Assembly (NCBI RefSeq): GCF_012489685.1
Contig: NC_080042.1
Location: 48,784,066-48,848,065 of the forward strand
Origin: Lotus japonicus
Taxonomy: Eukaryota; Streptophyta; Magnoliopsida; Fabales; Fabaceae
Direction of reading: 5' to 3'
DNA: 64,000 nucleotides
Of the stretch, positions 1 to 11,645 are shown piece after piece. The position numbers and the translations under genes were made by a program. Numbering within the stretch: position 1 is the first letter of the stretch; the number at the start of each line of letters is the position of its first letter. A model generated the notes under the pieces. The model worked only from the letters and a program-made list of their open reading frames with translations, was not told the origin of the DNA and did no database searches.

Positions 1-1
1 C

Positions 2-208
2 CACCTACTAGTTGACAGACTACGCCTTTCTAGGACAACAGTCTTCATCAAATGGTGGCATGCATTTAATGAAACTAACATGAAGTACACAAAATCACCA
101 TTTGATCCAATGGCTAGAAGTTCGGTGAAGGACACGCTCCAACGGTTATCCTTCTCTTGCAGAAGTTTCAGAAGTATAAAGAGAAGATATGAAGACTTGC
201 AGCAGTAG
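2..208 (+). other. Unrecognised partial reading frame at the window edge
   Basis: A frame is open from base 2 to a TAG at 206-208 (68 codons) and has no start inside the window, so it could be the 3' end of a coding region that begins upstream. The predicted peptide is basic and tryptophan-containing (FIKWWHAFNE near residue 17; SIKRRYEDLQQ at the end). I do not recognise a family. It may equally be a chance frame or a retroelement remnant. The 200 bases that follow, up to the element at 420, show no coding signal. Confidence 0.2.
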
Positions 209-419
209 CAAAAAATGCTCATAGTGAGAAGCTTTTGCGCTAAAAAAAGAAAAGAAGCTTCAGGCTCATAATTTCAGTAGCTTTCGCTCACAAGTATAAG
301 CAGTTAATGACACACACTATCATCATCATCGTTGTGTGCCTCAACATGAAGAGAATATTTTCTTAAGAGCCAAATCACGATCTCTAAATCTCTCATGTAA
401 TAGAATAGAAATTATATTA

Positions 420-1756
420 GAGCAACTCTAATGAGAAAGTTTCTAATTTGGTTCCTTACACACGATTTAGCACTATTCTGCACTATTCATGTGGGTCTGT
501 ACTGCCACATCAGACTTACGGAACTCCTAAGGAACTGAAGCAGATTTTGCTCCAACCCACGGTTCCTTAAATTACTATTACAAGGGTCCCACTCATGTCC
601 CACCATACTACATTAATTTATAATATTCATTTTCAGCTAATTTAGATTTAAATTTTAATATTAAAGCTAAAAATCTATTTAATTAAAATTTAAAATTAAT
701 GTTAAAAACCGGTCAAACCGGCCAAAGAGCCTCAAATGAGGCCCAAAACCGGCTCCAGCCGGTCAAACCCAATCTGCAACGGGTGGATGACCTGCTTAAT
801 AGGTCACCACATATAAATAGCTTTTGCTTCTTTCTGTCTTCAACCCTAGCCGTTTTCATCACCATCTTCCTCTCCTCTCTAGTCTCTTCTTCTCCACTTC
901 TCTTCATCTCCGGCCACCCTCTCTCCGTCTCCTCTTCTCTCCACCCCTCATCCTCTCTGCCGCCATCACCTTCTTCCTTTTTTTCTCCAATCCTTTTCTT
1001 TTCAGCACTTCTCTGTCATTCTCCGGCCTACACCTCTGCCCCTCTCTTCTTCTTCTTCCTCCCTCTCACTCACGCTCGCAGGAAGAACAAGAGGCACGAT
1101 TCGCCACAATCCGCCACCAAACAGCCATGCTCCAGGCCTAACGCCCCCAACTTGCCACCCTCCGGCCACCACCGGCCCTGTTTCTTACTATCAAGGTCTT
1201 CAATCTCGCAAAGGAGCTTCCTTTCCTCACATGCAAAGAGATCTGAGGTTTGTGTTGTTTTTTTTTTGTTTTTTTTTTCGTCTGTTCATTTACCCTTCTA
1301 TTGAAACTCTCTCATCTCTCTTTGCAGATCGGAGCTTCTCAGTCAAGATCAAGATTATGTTTTTTTTTTATATTTTTTTCATGCAAAAAACCTCTGGTGT
1401 TCTATTCTATAAATTTCATGTTCTGTAATATTCAAAAAAATTATGTTCATCTTGATTTATCATTTTTTTCTAATAAAATTGTTATTTTGATGTTCTGTTC
1501 ATGTTGTTCTGTTGTTCATCTTCCATTTTCTTTCATTCTGTTAAGCTTCCCTCTAAAATCTGTTGAAGCATGTGAGAGAAAATATCATTTTTTAATCTAA
1601 GGAACCAAAAAGCAGAGTTCCTTGTGGAAGAAACCCTCTGCACTATTGCTAAGGAACCAAAACTACCAAGTAGGCAAACTCCAATGCAAAGCCACAAAAT
1701 AAGAAACGTTCCTTAGCAACTCCAGCTGGGTTAAGAAACCAGCGTTGGAGTTGCTC
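420..1756. mobile_element. PIF/Harbinger-like non-autonomous element, 1.3 kb, with TTA target duplication
   Basis: The ends are inverted repeats: GAGCAACTCTAATG on the left and CGTTGGAGTTGCTC on the right. TTA lies on both sides (417-419 and 1757-1759), the target preference of the PIF/Harbinger superfamily. Subterminal AAGGAACC motifs occur in both orientations (about 465-570 and 1605-1720). There is no transposase frame. The middle (about 700-1350) differs in composition from the ends: a TATA-like ATATAAATAG near 811, an AACCCTAG motif near 842, then a long pyrimidine-rich stretch. This looks like a host promoter and 5' leader carried inside the element. The superfamily call rests on TIR and TSD only. 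Confidence 0.72.
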
Positions 1757-1759
1757 TTA

Positions 1760-4700
1760 GAGTCAAATCTCACCATCAATACTTTATAGTTCCCGAGCTT
1801 GATAGTCTCTACAATCACTCGTAGAAGAAGAGAACTCTGAAGAAGTGGACAATCTTGAGAATGATTATTTAAGGAGAAGTCATATTAATACTTGTAAGGA
1901 GAAGTCCTTCTAATACTTCTAAGGAGAAGTCCTAAGAATACTTGTTAATGTCTGAAGAGGCAGTGGCAAAATAATACTTGGTATGCCTGAAGAGGTAGTG
2001 GGAAAATGAATATTCGGTAATGCCTGGGGAGGTAGTGGTAAAAGAATACTCAATAATTCATGAAGATGCATGGACAAGAATACTTGTATGGAGAAGTCCT
2101 TGATACTTGTGCTTAGTGAAATATTAGTATAGCCAAGGATTGGATGTAGCCCTATCATTCATGGGGTGAACCAGGATAAAAATGACAGTGTTCATTGACT
2201 CTTTCTTTGCTCTCGCATTTCCGTTGCCCCAAACTACAACTACTCAAGCATATATGCTCTTAATCGTTTTGAAATCCAAGTTTTAGATGACACAATTACA
2301 ACCCCCCTTTTTTGTGCTACTTCTGATCAACTTCATCTCCACCATGACTGTAATTGATGCATCTTCAACCTACGTTGTCTATACGGACAATCAAAACTTT
2401 CATTGTCTATCCCGATAATCATAGTTCTCATTGCATACACAAAGAATGAAAACTATTACACTCCATCATAAATGAAGGTGAGTTGGCAGTAATCCTTGCA
2501 AGGAGCATTGGCAATGTCATTAAGTTCTATTCTTAGGAGCTCGTGGGTATAACTCTCCATCTTATCTCTGTTGATTGAAGTTCTTCTCTCTTTTTTTCTA
2601 CTATTGAATCAATTGTGCAATGAAAGAACTTGCACAGTACTTAACCAATATCTGGCCCATCCCAATAGTTTGGGTATTTTTGTTTTCTTAAAGTAGTATT
2701 CCTAACCAAAATCCAATACCATTTATATTTAGTCACTCTTCACATGTTCAGGCTGGGCTAGTATTTTCATGTTGTTGTCCAACTTTCTTTTCATCCTCCC
2801 ATGAACTATGAACATAGATTTTCCCCTTTACTGAAAAACCACAAGCTCTGATTGCAACACAATCCACAATCTCCTCTCATCCATCATATCTGTGTCTCTG
2901 TTTCCACACAGAACATGGGTCCCACTTTACCGGTCTCTTCTCATGGGGCCATATCTATTATCTACTGTGTCCATGTCTTAATTATTTGAAGAAAAATCCA
3001 ACTCTTCCTCCAATTCATTCATGCAGTGCACGCCTCTTTCATCAATTCCCTCCTGTGTATAGTAGCCTAGCAGGGTGGGAAGCTTTCAATTTGAAATTAG
3101 TTTTAATCCCAAGCCTTACAACAACATTGAAATGTTTCCCTCATCAATTGCCCCCCCTCTCTCTCTGTACATAGTACACACCAATTATTTCATAAAATAC
3201 TTTTTGATAATCTCTCTTTCCAACTATTTTATGGATTGAAATCTCACATATTTCAGGGACATACGTTTAATTTTATTTAAATTGTGTCTCATTTGATATT
3301 TCACTAATAAATTTTGACATGCCAATTTGGAACTTGTAAGTTTGTAAGTATATTTAATATGATAAAATTTCATTTCTAAAAGAGAAAGACTAGACATCAT
3401 TCAGATACAGAAAATCTTAATTTAGGGATGAAACTAAGTAGTAGTAAAATGAGGTAGTCCGAAGAAAAAAATTTCATAATAAAATAATCGCCTCTCAAAA
3501 ATTTATATTATACACATTTCAAATAGTAATTACTTAATGCGTTAAAACTTAAAAGTTCCTCCGTTCCTTAGTTTTTCTGGTTCAATGATTCCTATTTTTT
3601 TTATTTTGAAACTATCATTCCTAATCTTAATCCCTATTTTATTTTGTTTTAGTACAAAGTTTTTGTTGAATAATTGTGAATTTGGCAAGAGAGAAAGAGA
3701 GAGAAGCTATTAATGAAGGAAGCATTTGCACGTTGGAGTGAGACTTGGCACAACTGACTCAGACTTTCAGTTCATTACTCAGCCATTATTTTCCATGCAG
3801 GCCCACAAACTCACCTAACCAGACGACAGCTTCCCTTTTTTGCTCTCAATACTATTGTACAATATATAATTTTTCATGTACCAAGAAGAGATGTAACTTT
3901 TATCCTCTCCTTTTGATTTGCTCACTCATTTGGCAATATCCTCTTGGATGTTATGTGTTGTGGCCACTTTTATGACTTTGAACACACTACCTAATGACCC
4001 GTTCATGGCCTCTTAAAAGGCTTTCCTAGTCTTTATTTAATTGGACAAAGAGACTATTGCTTCATGTTGTGTCATTTAATTATAATGCAAGCCACCAAAA
4101 GCTTAACAAAAAGAAAATTTAACACATCCATATTAATCCTTATTTGTCCCAAAATATTTATCATATCGAGATTGTGTCATGTCAATTAAAATTCACTCAT
4201 AATATTATTAATGTCATATTCATGACATTTAAGACAGAGATTTTATCGGCTAAACAGAAAATTAGATAACATTTAAGACAGAAATCTTATCCTCAAATCT
4301 TACGAAGAAGTAGTTTGGTTAAATTTTCATTAAGCAAGATCTCGAGTTCAACTCATGTATATTAAAGAAAATCTCTCCTAACAGAATTAACCATACTAGA
4401 ATATGAATGTTCTTGAGTTGACATGATTACTTCTTGTGAAGGATATACTAGTATCTAAACGTTAAAAAAAAAACACATGATATTGCATTTACTTTCCCTA
4501 TGTTTCCGCACACACAGTCGTCCTTCATTGCCGGCACCATTTCTATTCTTTCATCTATCCTTCATAAACATGCTACTCTTGGCACTACAAGAACCCCCAA
4601 ATTCCTTATTCATTGTTTAAGTGTGCATGCTATTCACCTTGTAGTTTTCCCCTGTTTCACAAACCTTCCTTCTCTCACTCTCACTCTCTCTCTCTATTTC
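1760..4700. other. Intergenic stretch without recognisable gene
   Basis: AT-rich DNA between the PIF-like element and the IDL peptide gene. It contains the short degenerate repeats at 1860-2110 and otherwise only short frames without family resemblance. A weak SINE-like patch near 4305-4400 (TTTGGTTAA, then CGAGTTCAACTC) is too degraded to call. The part from about 4450 to 4736 is the likely promoter and leader of the IDL gene; it ends in a CT-rich tract (4670-4715) typical of plant 5' leaders. I could not pick out a convincing TATA box. Confidence 0.5.
1860..2110. repeat. Degenerate short tandem repeats
   Basis: Two short motifs recur at irregular spacing: AGGAGAAGTC followed by AATACTTG (about 1871, 1899, 1922, 2091), and GCCTGAAGAGGTAGTGG with variants (about 1952, 1987, 2022). 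The array looks like an old, diverged minisatellite. No coding potential or transposon ends are seen. Confidence 0.5.
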
Positions 4701-4736
4701 TCTTTTCTCTTTCCCTTCTTCTGGTATATCCTCTAA

Positions 4737-4970
4737 ATGGGTAGAAGAAGACATCATCATGTATTGCTAATAATGCTGCTTCTTTTTCTGATATATTTTG
4801 TTGGGGCAATTTATGGCTCTAGACACAGTCAAGTCCTTAATGTGAAGCCCAAGTCTCAAGCTTTGCCTCAAAACTTCTCTGGCTCCATGCCAAAATCAAT
4901 CCCAACACCTTCAGGGCCTTCTAGGGAGCACAACGGCATTGAAGCACAAAACACATGGGGGAAACCATAG
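4737..4970 (+). CDS. IDL: IDA-like (IDL) secreted peptide precursor
   Basis: A 77-aa intronless precursor. Residues 2-6 are basic (RRRHHH follows), and residues 9-26 form a hydrophobic stretch (VLLIMLLLFLIYFVGAI) that reads as a secretion signal peptide. The middle is variable. Near the C terminus lies the family motif IPTPSGPSREHN, which aligns with the EPIP motif of INFLORESCENCE DEFICIENT IN ABSCISSION peptides (known form P-I-P-P-S-A-P-S-K-R-H-N). In that family the processed peptide is sensed outside the cell by HAESA-type receptor kinases and controls organ shedding, lateral-root emergence and stress responses. Here the motif has SGPS instead of SAPS and is followed by about a dozen residues, so it is more like the divergent IDL members than IDA itself. 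The start is the first ATG after a CT-rich leader. The assignment to the family is good; the subgroup is inferred. Confidence 0.8.
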   Translation: MGRRRHHHVLLIMLLLFLIYFVGAIYGSRHSQVLNVKPKSQALPQNFSGSMPKSIPTPSGPSREHNGIEAQNTWGKP

Positions 4971-5955
4971 AGGTGTATCTATCTTATTCCTCCTTTCTTT
5001 CACTCATCTGTTAACAGAGAAAATCGATATTGTGTAATGTATATACTGTCCTGATTAATTTTCCTTTAACTTTTTGTGTATTATTCCCCTCATTTTGTGA
5101 TCCTTTTTAAAATTATTTCAGAAGAAGTTTACAGGGTATGTGTATATATAGAATCTTAGATTGCCTTAACTTGTTTAAGGTCACACGTGTAACTAATAGG
5201 AACTTATTAAGGGTTCAAATCAGGATGTATTTTGTGGCTTTACTTCAAATTTAAGCGCTTGAACGTGAAAGCAAAGGGAAACAAGTGACAAACATAATAA
5301 AATTGTCAGAGTTATGTTTGTATCTACTACTAATGCTGAAGCTCATTCCAACTCATGCTATGGAAGAATTTTGTTTGGTATATATAAGTTGCGTTCTTTA
5401 GAAAACAAAATGAAATAAGGATGAGATCATGAGAACACAATAAGTTCAAACTCCGGGGAAAATTATTTGTTTGAAGGATTGCAAGATGACCATAAACAAA
5501 ATGAAATAAGGATGTATAATGGCTTCAACATTTGTGGTGATGAATGTGTCCTTCAAACATAATCTAAGTTGTAAGGTCAACGCTATTATATAAATTATTT
5601 GATATTATTATTTCTAACACACCCTCTTATGCAATTGCTTGCTTGACTTTGCTCGTTTGGGCTTGAAGTGTGAAAAATGTACAAAAACTAATTGGAAGAT
5701 GTAATTATCGAATTCTAGATCGTTTGGTCATAGAAGCTTTGATATCATGTCAAAGATAAATTATCCAAAAGTTCAAACTATTGTACAAAAGCTAAATTAT
5801 TTTATATTATTATTTTTAAAAATAATTTCAATAAAAAATTGTACTGACTGTTGTTAAAAGAATTTAAGAGATGTTATTATTTGCTTTGTGAAGTAGAAAG
5901 TCAATCTAGGAAAATAATTTGAAGATATAAGCACAGTGTAATCATTTCACACACA
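4971..5955. other. Downstream flank of the IDL gene, no gene seen
   Basis: AT-rich sequence with the probable 3' UTR of the IDL gene in its first 150 bases. The rest contains no frame of substance and no transposon ends that I can define. Confidence 0.5.
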
Positions 5956-6235
5956 AGTGAGTAGGGATGATAATGGCTCCAAGACCCATTGGGTACCCAT
6001 AAAAAATACTCACAATGGGTAGGGTAAAAATCCGCTAGATAGGTATGGGGTTGGGCATGGGTATATATCCGCAAAAATTAATTGGTATGATGCGGGTATG
6101 AGCACTACAGTACCCAACCCGCCCCATACCCGCACATACATATTATTACACTCACATACACATATTTGATGGCACATTAATAAACTTAAAGTATAACTTC
6201 CTAACTTCTTTTAAAAAATAAGTAAGTGAAGTACC

Positions 6236-6412
6236 AACGGGTGGTTGGTTCAAGTGGTACATGTTTAATTCCCCTTAAGCAAGGTATCAGATTCGAGTCT
6301 TGTGGATGGAAAAAATCCCCGCTGGGAGAGTTAGCCCCACCATGATGTGTATGTTCCCGGCTCGAACAGAATTACCTCCGAAGGAGGATACCTGTCTCAA
6401 ACACAAAAATAA
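6236..6412 (+). mobile_element. tRNA-derived SINE
   Basis: The sequence begins with a tRNA-like module: an A-box-like TGGTTCAAGTGGT near 6245 and a B-box-like GATTCGAGTCT about 40 bases later (near 6291), the spacing of an internal RNA polymerase III promoter. A non-tRNA body follows (CCCCGCTGGGAGAG... to about 6400). There is no clear poly-A or T tail and the target duplication is not resolved, so both ends are approximate. Confidence 0.55.
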
Positions 6413-6613
6413 TATGGTTCCTAATTATCCTCATTTATTTTTAAAATAAGTTATTAATCTACAATTTTAAGAGTTTATTAACAATCTAAATTTATAAATT
6501 TAAAACTTAACTTTCTCGCTTATTCTTTTTAAAAAGTTTACACTTGTTTAAATGAATTTACTTTTTAAATATTTAGAGGTTGTTTGTATTTTTAATTAAT
6601 GTTTTTAATTTTA

Positions 6614-7117
6614 GGCTTAAATACTCTGGGAGTCCTTGAAATTGTCTCCCGTATGAAAATAAGTCCCTGAAATTTTTTTTTCCGATTCTGAATCCCTGAA
6701 ATTATTTTTTTAATCAGAATAGGTCCCTACTCGTGTTTCCAGCCTATGTGGCTTAATTTTTGCTGAGTCAATTATTCCACGTGGCTTTTATATATTTTTT
6801 AAAAATACACATGGATTAAAAAAATAACATTAAACATTTAAAAAAATAAAATTTTAATGTAATTAACCCTAAATCCCTAAATCTAATTAAACTTAAATGT
6901 TTAATTTTATTTTTTTAATCCATGTGTATTTAAAAAAAATATAAAAGCCACGTGGAATAATTGACTCAGCAAAAATTAAGCCACATAGGCTGGAAACACG
7001 AGTAGGGACCTATTCTGATTAAAAAAAAAATTCAGGGATTGGGAATCGGAATTTTTTTTTTCAGGGACTTATTTTCGTACGGGAGACAATTTCAGGGACC
7101 TCTAGAGTATTTAAGCC
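6614..7117. mobile_element. Mutator-like foldback MITE, 504 bp
   Basis: The element is nearly all inverted repeat. The left arm begins GGCTTAAATACTC and the right arm ends GAGTATTTAAGCC; each arm runs about 230 bp (shared blocks such as CCACGTGGCTTTTATAT and its complement). A 9-bp target duplication, TTAATTTTA / TTTATTTTA with one mismatch, fits the Mutator superfamily. Repeated GTCCCTGAAATT blocks lie in the arms. It carries no gene and has landed inside the hAT-like element. Confidence 0.82.
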
Positions 7118-7424
7118 TTTATTTTATAATAGCAGTTGTATTTTCATTTTCTATTGAAGAAATCATGAAAGTTTACTTTTGGTTAGATAAATTGCGGGTA
7201 ACAGACACGGGTACAGACATATAGGTACCTACAGGGTACGAGGACGGACATTCAGGTTGCTACCCACGCGATTATGGGGACGGGTACATTTTGAAAGTGT
7301 GGGTATGGAGATGGGTACTATAATACCATACCCATACTCTACCTCATTGAGTAAGAAAGAAAAAGAAGGGAAAGATCGAAGTAATGTGATATGCAATAGA
7401 AAAAAAAATATAGAGAAAAATTAG

Positions 7425-8972
7425 GGGTGAATGGTCACTTTCGTCCCTAAAGTTACAAGCGTCGGGCAAATTAGTCCCTATTCTATAGAAATATCGCACG
7501 TAGTCCCTGAAGTTGTAAAACGTCGATCACATTAGTCCCTGCCTCTGCTCCCGTTAGTGAACGTTAACGAAGACGATGATTTGACACGTTAAGTGTCCTA
7601 ATGGACTTGCCACGTGAATTTAAATATTGGGGAAAATTTTAAACTTCAATTTAGTCCCTGATCAAAAATCCCCAAATCAGAAAAGCATCAATCTCTCCCT
7701 CATCTTCATCCTCCTCAATCCTCATCATCTTACCCAGAAAAAATAATTGAACAAGATAAAAACTCTCATTCTTCTTCAGATCATAAAAAAAAATTAAAAT
7801 CTTCATCATCAATTCATTCCTCACCACCTTCATTTTCATATCTGAAACTTTATAACCAAAACCCATAAACAAACCTTGCAGATCCGGCTGTGGAAAATAG
7901 GCATGGGTCTAAAGATGGAAGCTAGACTGGCGTGGGAGTGGTGGGTTTGCAAGTTGAAGAGCTCTTGAACAGGTTTGTGAAGAAGGTCATGGGTTCCTTT
8001 CCTTCCTTCCCTCTTTTTGCATCATGGGTTCCTCAAGTGGATGAAGATGAAGATCTGAGCAAGGTCATGGCTTGTCAAATCTGGATTTTGGGTTTGTGGG
8101 TTAGGGTTTTTTTGAATTTGGGATTTTTTTAAATTATAATTATCAGTGTGATGGAAGTAATGTGGATTTGGGAACCTCTTGTTTTTTTGTTGATTCATAC
8201 ATTATCAAAAGAAAATTGAATATTGGTTTCTATATTAGCAATTCACGTGAATTATGCAGAAACAAATTTGTGTTATGTATATGATGGGGAGTGGGTTTTG
8301 ATTTTTGTGGTGTTGTGGGTATTGGAATATTAGATTTTGTTTTGAATAATGAATTTGTCTTTGTATCTCTGTTAGATCTTGAGTCTTTATGTTGGATTTT
8401 GTGGTGAGAAGGAGATGGAAACACCACTGTTTAAATTGAGGACATGAAATTTGTGTAGTGTGAGATGTGAGACAAAGTTTCATGCTTCATCATGTACGGA
8501 AGCTGATGGGTAGTGAAAATCATGAGAAATTGTGAAAATTTATTCCTTTGATGGAGGGGAGAGATGAATGAGTTGATGATGAAAATTTTAATTTTTTTTT
8601 ATGACCTGGTTCATGAATGAGATGATGAAGAAGGAGAATTTTTATCTTGTTCAATTATTTTTTCTGGGTAAGATGATAAGGAGGATGAAGATAATGGAGA
8701 GATTATTGATGTTTTTCTGATTTGGGGATTTTGGTCAGGGACTAAATTGAAATTTTAAATTTTTTCTCAATATTTAAATCCACGTGGCAAGTCAGTTAGG
8801 ACACTTAACGTGCCAAATCATCGACTCCGTTAACGTTCACGAACGGGAGCAGAGGCAAGGACCAACATGATCGACGTTTTACAACTTCAGGGACTACGGG
8901 TGACATTTCTATAGAATAGGGACTAATTTGCCCGACGCCTGTAACTTTAGGGACGAAAGTGACCATTCACCC
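7425..8972. mobile_element. Mutator-like foldback element, 1.5 kb, with 10-bp target duplication
   Basis: The ends GGGTGAATGGTCAC and GTGACCATTCACCC are inverted, and the exact 10-mer GAAAAATTAG lies on both sides (7415-7424 and 8973-8982). The arms are long: about 400 bp from the left (to about 7830) pairs with about 430 bp from the right (from about 8540), including GTCCCTGAAG, ATCACATTAGTCCC and the CATCTTACCCAGAAAAAATA block. The central 700 bp is single-copy, T/G-rich and non-coding as far as I can see. A target duplication of 9-11 bp and long TIRs are the hallmark of MULEs. No transposase is present. Confidence 0.83.
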
Positions 8973-9198
8973 GAAAAATTAGGTATTTATTAAATGTTTG
9001 CGGGATTTGTATTTCTAAGTATTACCCATGTTCATAGAAATATCCTAGGTTTTCTGGTTATCCCACGCTACATTTATGCTTCAGTTAAACTTTTGTGTCG
9101 TTAACTCAATATCAGTAAGGAAAAAAAAATAAAAAATCTGATGTTTTCTTTTCTAATACATTTTTATATATCTTAATTAATTGTCTTCACATATTAAA

Positions 9199-10010
9199 AT
9201 GGGAAGTGGCATTGAATTGGTTGAAGTCCCATATGGCGTCTTCATCAGCGTGCTTCCGTTGTTCGGCCATCATGCACTGTCTTCATGATCGTCCCCATTC
9301 CAGAGAGATTTGGAGCAGACTGGGAGCGCTAACGTGGAGTTGCTTCTTCTCGACTTGTGCTTGGGTGTGGATCAACGGCCTGGCTAGAGGAATTAATGGG
9401 ATTAAATTTCTTGGAGCTCTTTGGAGATTTGGAAGTGGAGGAATAACATGGTGTTTAGGCATTCCCCTTGGCCGTTGGAGGAAGAGTGGAGGAGGTTGTT
9501 TCATGAAATTGATGAGATTCATATTGTGAATGAGAGCAATCTTAAGAGGGGAGGTTGGGGAGTGGTTGAGCCCGCGATGGGTGGTGTCACCGCAAGGCTT
9601 TTGCAAACTCAACACCGATGGAAGTTTCTGGTAGGGCAGTCGGATGATGGGAGCAGGGGGTCTGTTGTGATGAGAAGGGTCTTTGGGTTTGCGGTTTTAT
9701 GAACACATATCAAGGTGGCAGCGCTTTGGTGGTGGAAGAAATATCTTTGCGCAATGGCTTAACCATGGTTTGGGAGCGGGGGCACTGGAAACTCGAGTGT
9801 GAGATGGATAGCTTGGAGCTTGTCACGGAAATCGGTGATGATGAGCTAGCTCGTTTTGTCCCGTAGATGTTGGAAATTCAACAATTGCTCGATAGACAGT
9901 GGTTGGTTTCCTTGAAGGGTGTTCTTCATAGAGATGGAAATAGAGTAGCAGATGTTCTAGCTATTGCAGCTTTTCCGGGCCGGGTACGGGTCTGCGGATT
10001 TTGAATGAAC
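9199..10010 (+). pseudogene. LINE remnant: zinc-binding RT domain plus RNase H
   Basis: A decayed non-LTR retrotransposon tail. In successive frames the translation shows an RT zinc-binding segment (CFRCSAIMHCLHDRPHSREIW near 9250-9315), a tryptophan-rich linker (near 9330-9440), and an RNase H-like domain: CKLNTDGSF near 9606, LECEMDSLELV near 9792 and HRDGNRVADVL near 9929. Known plant LINE ORF2 proteins and domesticated RNase H genes have these pieces in this order. Frame changes near 9425 and stops near 9640 and 9866 show it is dead. The upstream endonuclease and RT core are missing. Confidence 0.7.
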
Positions 10011-10728
10011 CTGTGTTTGAGCTTGAGACCCTCTTGTTGAGGGACTCCCTAGGCGTTGTGTAGTTTCTTCTTTTCTGTTTGTTTTCTGGTGTATTGAAAA
10101 AGAATATTTTTATTTTTATTAAAATATTTTGGTGGGCACTTTCAAAATTCTTCAGCAGACATCTCTTCTTTTGAAACCATGACAATTTTCTAAATTATTC
10201 AGATTATAAGATCTTTTAAACTCTTTAGCGTGTAACATTATCTTCTAAAATTAAAAAATGTGTAAACTTGATCTTCAGAATCTGATGACTTCAATCTTCT
10301 TTACTGAGGTACAATGAGTCTTTATGTCTAGACAAAGTCTTTTGATGTTTGAACATCTTCTGATCTAGTGTAGAATTCTCATAATGATTGGCTTATCAGC
10401 ATGTGATTCTTTAGGTCAATATTGCTTTTCTTTGAAAATTAACATTTACAAAAAAGAAATTTGAAGCATAATATATACTACAAATATTTATGCTGATGGT
10501 TATCATAAAAAACATAACTTGGAGATTTTAAGGATCTGACATTTATGTTGATATATTTGGTAAAATGTAATGATTTACATTTACCTAAATAAATTTCTCA
10601 AATTCATGCGCTAATTCAATTTTTTTATTTTAAATATCTCTTTTTAGCTACATTGACATTGATTTCCCAATATTTGACACTTGACAGCTTAAGTTTATGT
10701 AATAAAGTTCCTACTTGCTACTGCAAAT
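10011..10728. other. Intergenic, nothing recognised
   Basis: AT-rich flank of the LINE remnant up to the target site of the outer hAT element. No frame longer than about 75 codons, no terminal repeats and no tRNA-like sequence are seen. Confidence 0.5.
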
Positions 10729-11383
10729 CATAGTTATAAAACTCGGACCGGACCGGCCGGTTCGATCGGTTGAATCGGGAACCGGATCCCTTACTGGTCC
10801 GAGCCATTAATCAGATCGGTCCAGCAATCAAACCGGTGTAAATCGGTTTGGACCGGCCGGTTCAGGGAATAAACCGGTGACTCAGCCGGTTTTTTGAAGG
10901 ACCGGTCAGTCTTTTTTTTTTGTCAAAACTATTTTTCAATGTTCTGAAAACCGGACCGGTCATTGAACCGGTGAAGGTACTGGTTTAAGGTTTAAAGGTT
11001 CAACCGAGGTCAAACTGGGGTTGAACCGATAATAATCAAATAGTATATTTTCTTTAAATCACTAATACTTTCTTTTAAATTTTGAAGTATTATACTTTAA
11101 TATGAGTATATTATTACCTTACTAAAAAAAATTATATATATAAGAATGTTAACTAAGTATAGTCGTTGTTTTAAAAGTATATAGTAGTATCCTGTAAAAT
11201 AAAAAAGTATATAGTAGTATCTATATACTATAGAAAAGAAGAACACTGTGAGACCCACTTAGATGAGTTAGCACTCCCAAGTTCACTCTTATCCACCCTC
11301 CCTCATTAGCTGACAAGTGTAAAGCTCTAAATCATTCTGACAAATTTATGGTGAGACAATTTCTCCTTAATTTTGGTTTTGTG

Positions 11384-11645
11384 ACCCATAATTGACAATC
11401 TATTGAATAATTATAAAAAATCTCATTAATTGTTGATTAATTTTTTTAACTGTCCATTTATGCTGAATCAAAAGTCATCACCCATCATTAACTACTTATG
11501 GAATAGTCATTCAAAATATTATTAATTGTTGTTTAATTTTTTTTAAACTCTGCATTAATGCTGTAACAAAAGTCATCACCCATCATTGACTACCTATGGA
11601 ATAATCATTTAAAATCACATTAATAGATGTTTAATATTCTTATTC
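11384..11645. repeat. 97-bp tandem repeat, about 2.7 units
   Basis: Units start at about 11384, 11480 and 11578 with ACCCATCATTGACTAC or a close variant, and include the shared block AAAAGTCATCACCCATCAT. The tract lies near the 5' end of the Helitron. Confidence 0.65.

Larger units (their letters stand above)
5964..7345. mobile_element. hAT-like element hosting a SINE and a foldback MITE
   Basis: The left end GGGATGATAATGG and the inverted right end share G/GTACCC-rich subterminal sequence (GGGTACCCAT, ATGGGTATGG, TACCCATAC), a common plant repeat type. An imperfect 8-bp target duplication flanks it: AGTGAGTA at 5956-5963 and ATTGAGTA at 7346-7353. The terminal repeats themselves match only partly. 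No transposase is encoded. Its interior has been split by the tRNA-derived SINE (6236-6412) and by the Mutator-like MITE (6614-7117), so it is the oldest of the three. Confidence 0.45.

Noticed and set aside
699..1304. 201-codon frame on the + strand, and overlapping 105- and 116-codon frames
   Set aside because: They lie in the pyrimidine-rich interior of the PIF-like element; composition gives Ser/Leu/Phe-rich peptides in all frames, and no family is recognisable.
4300..4440. Second SINE
   Set aside because: Only a faint A-box/B-box resemblance; no body or target duplication.
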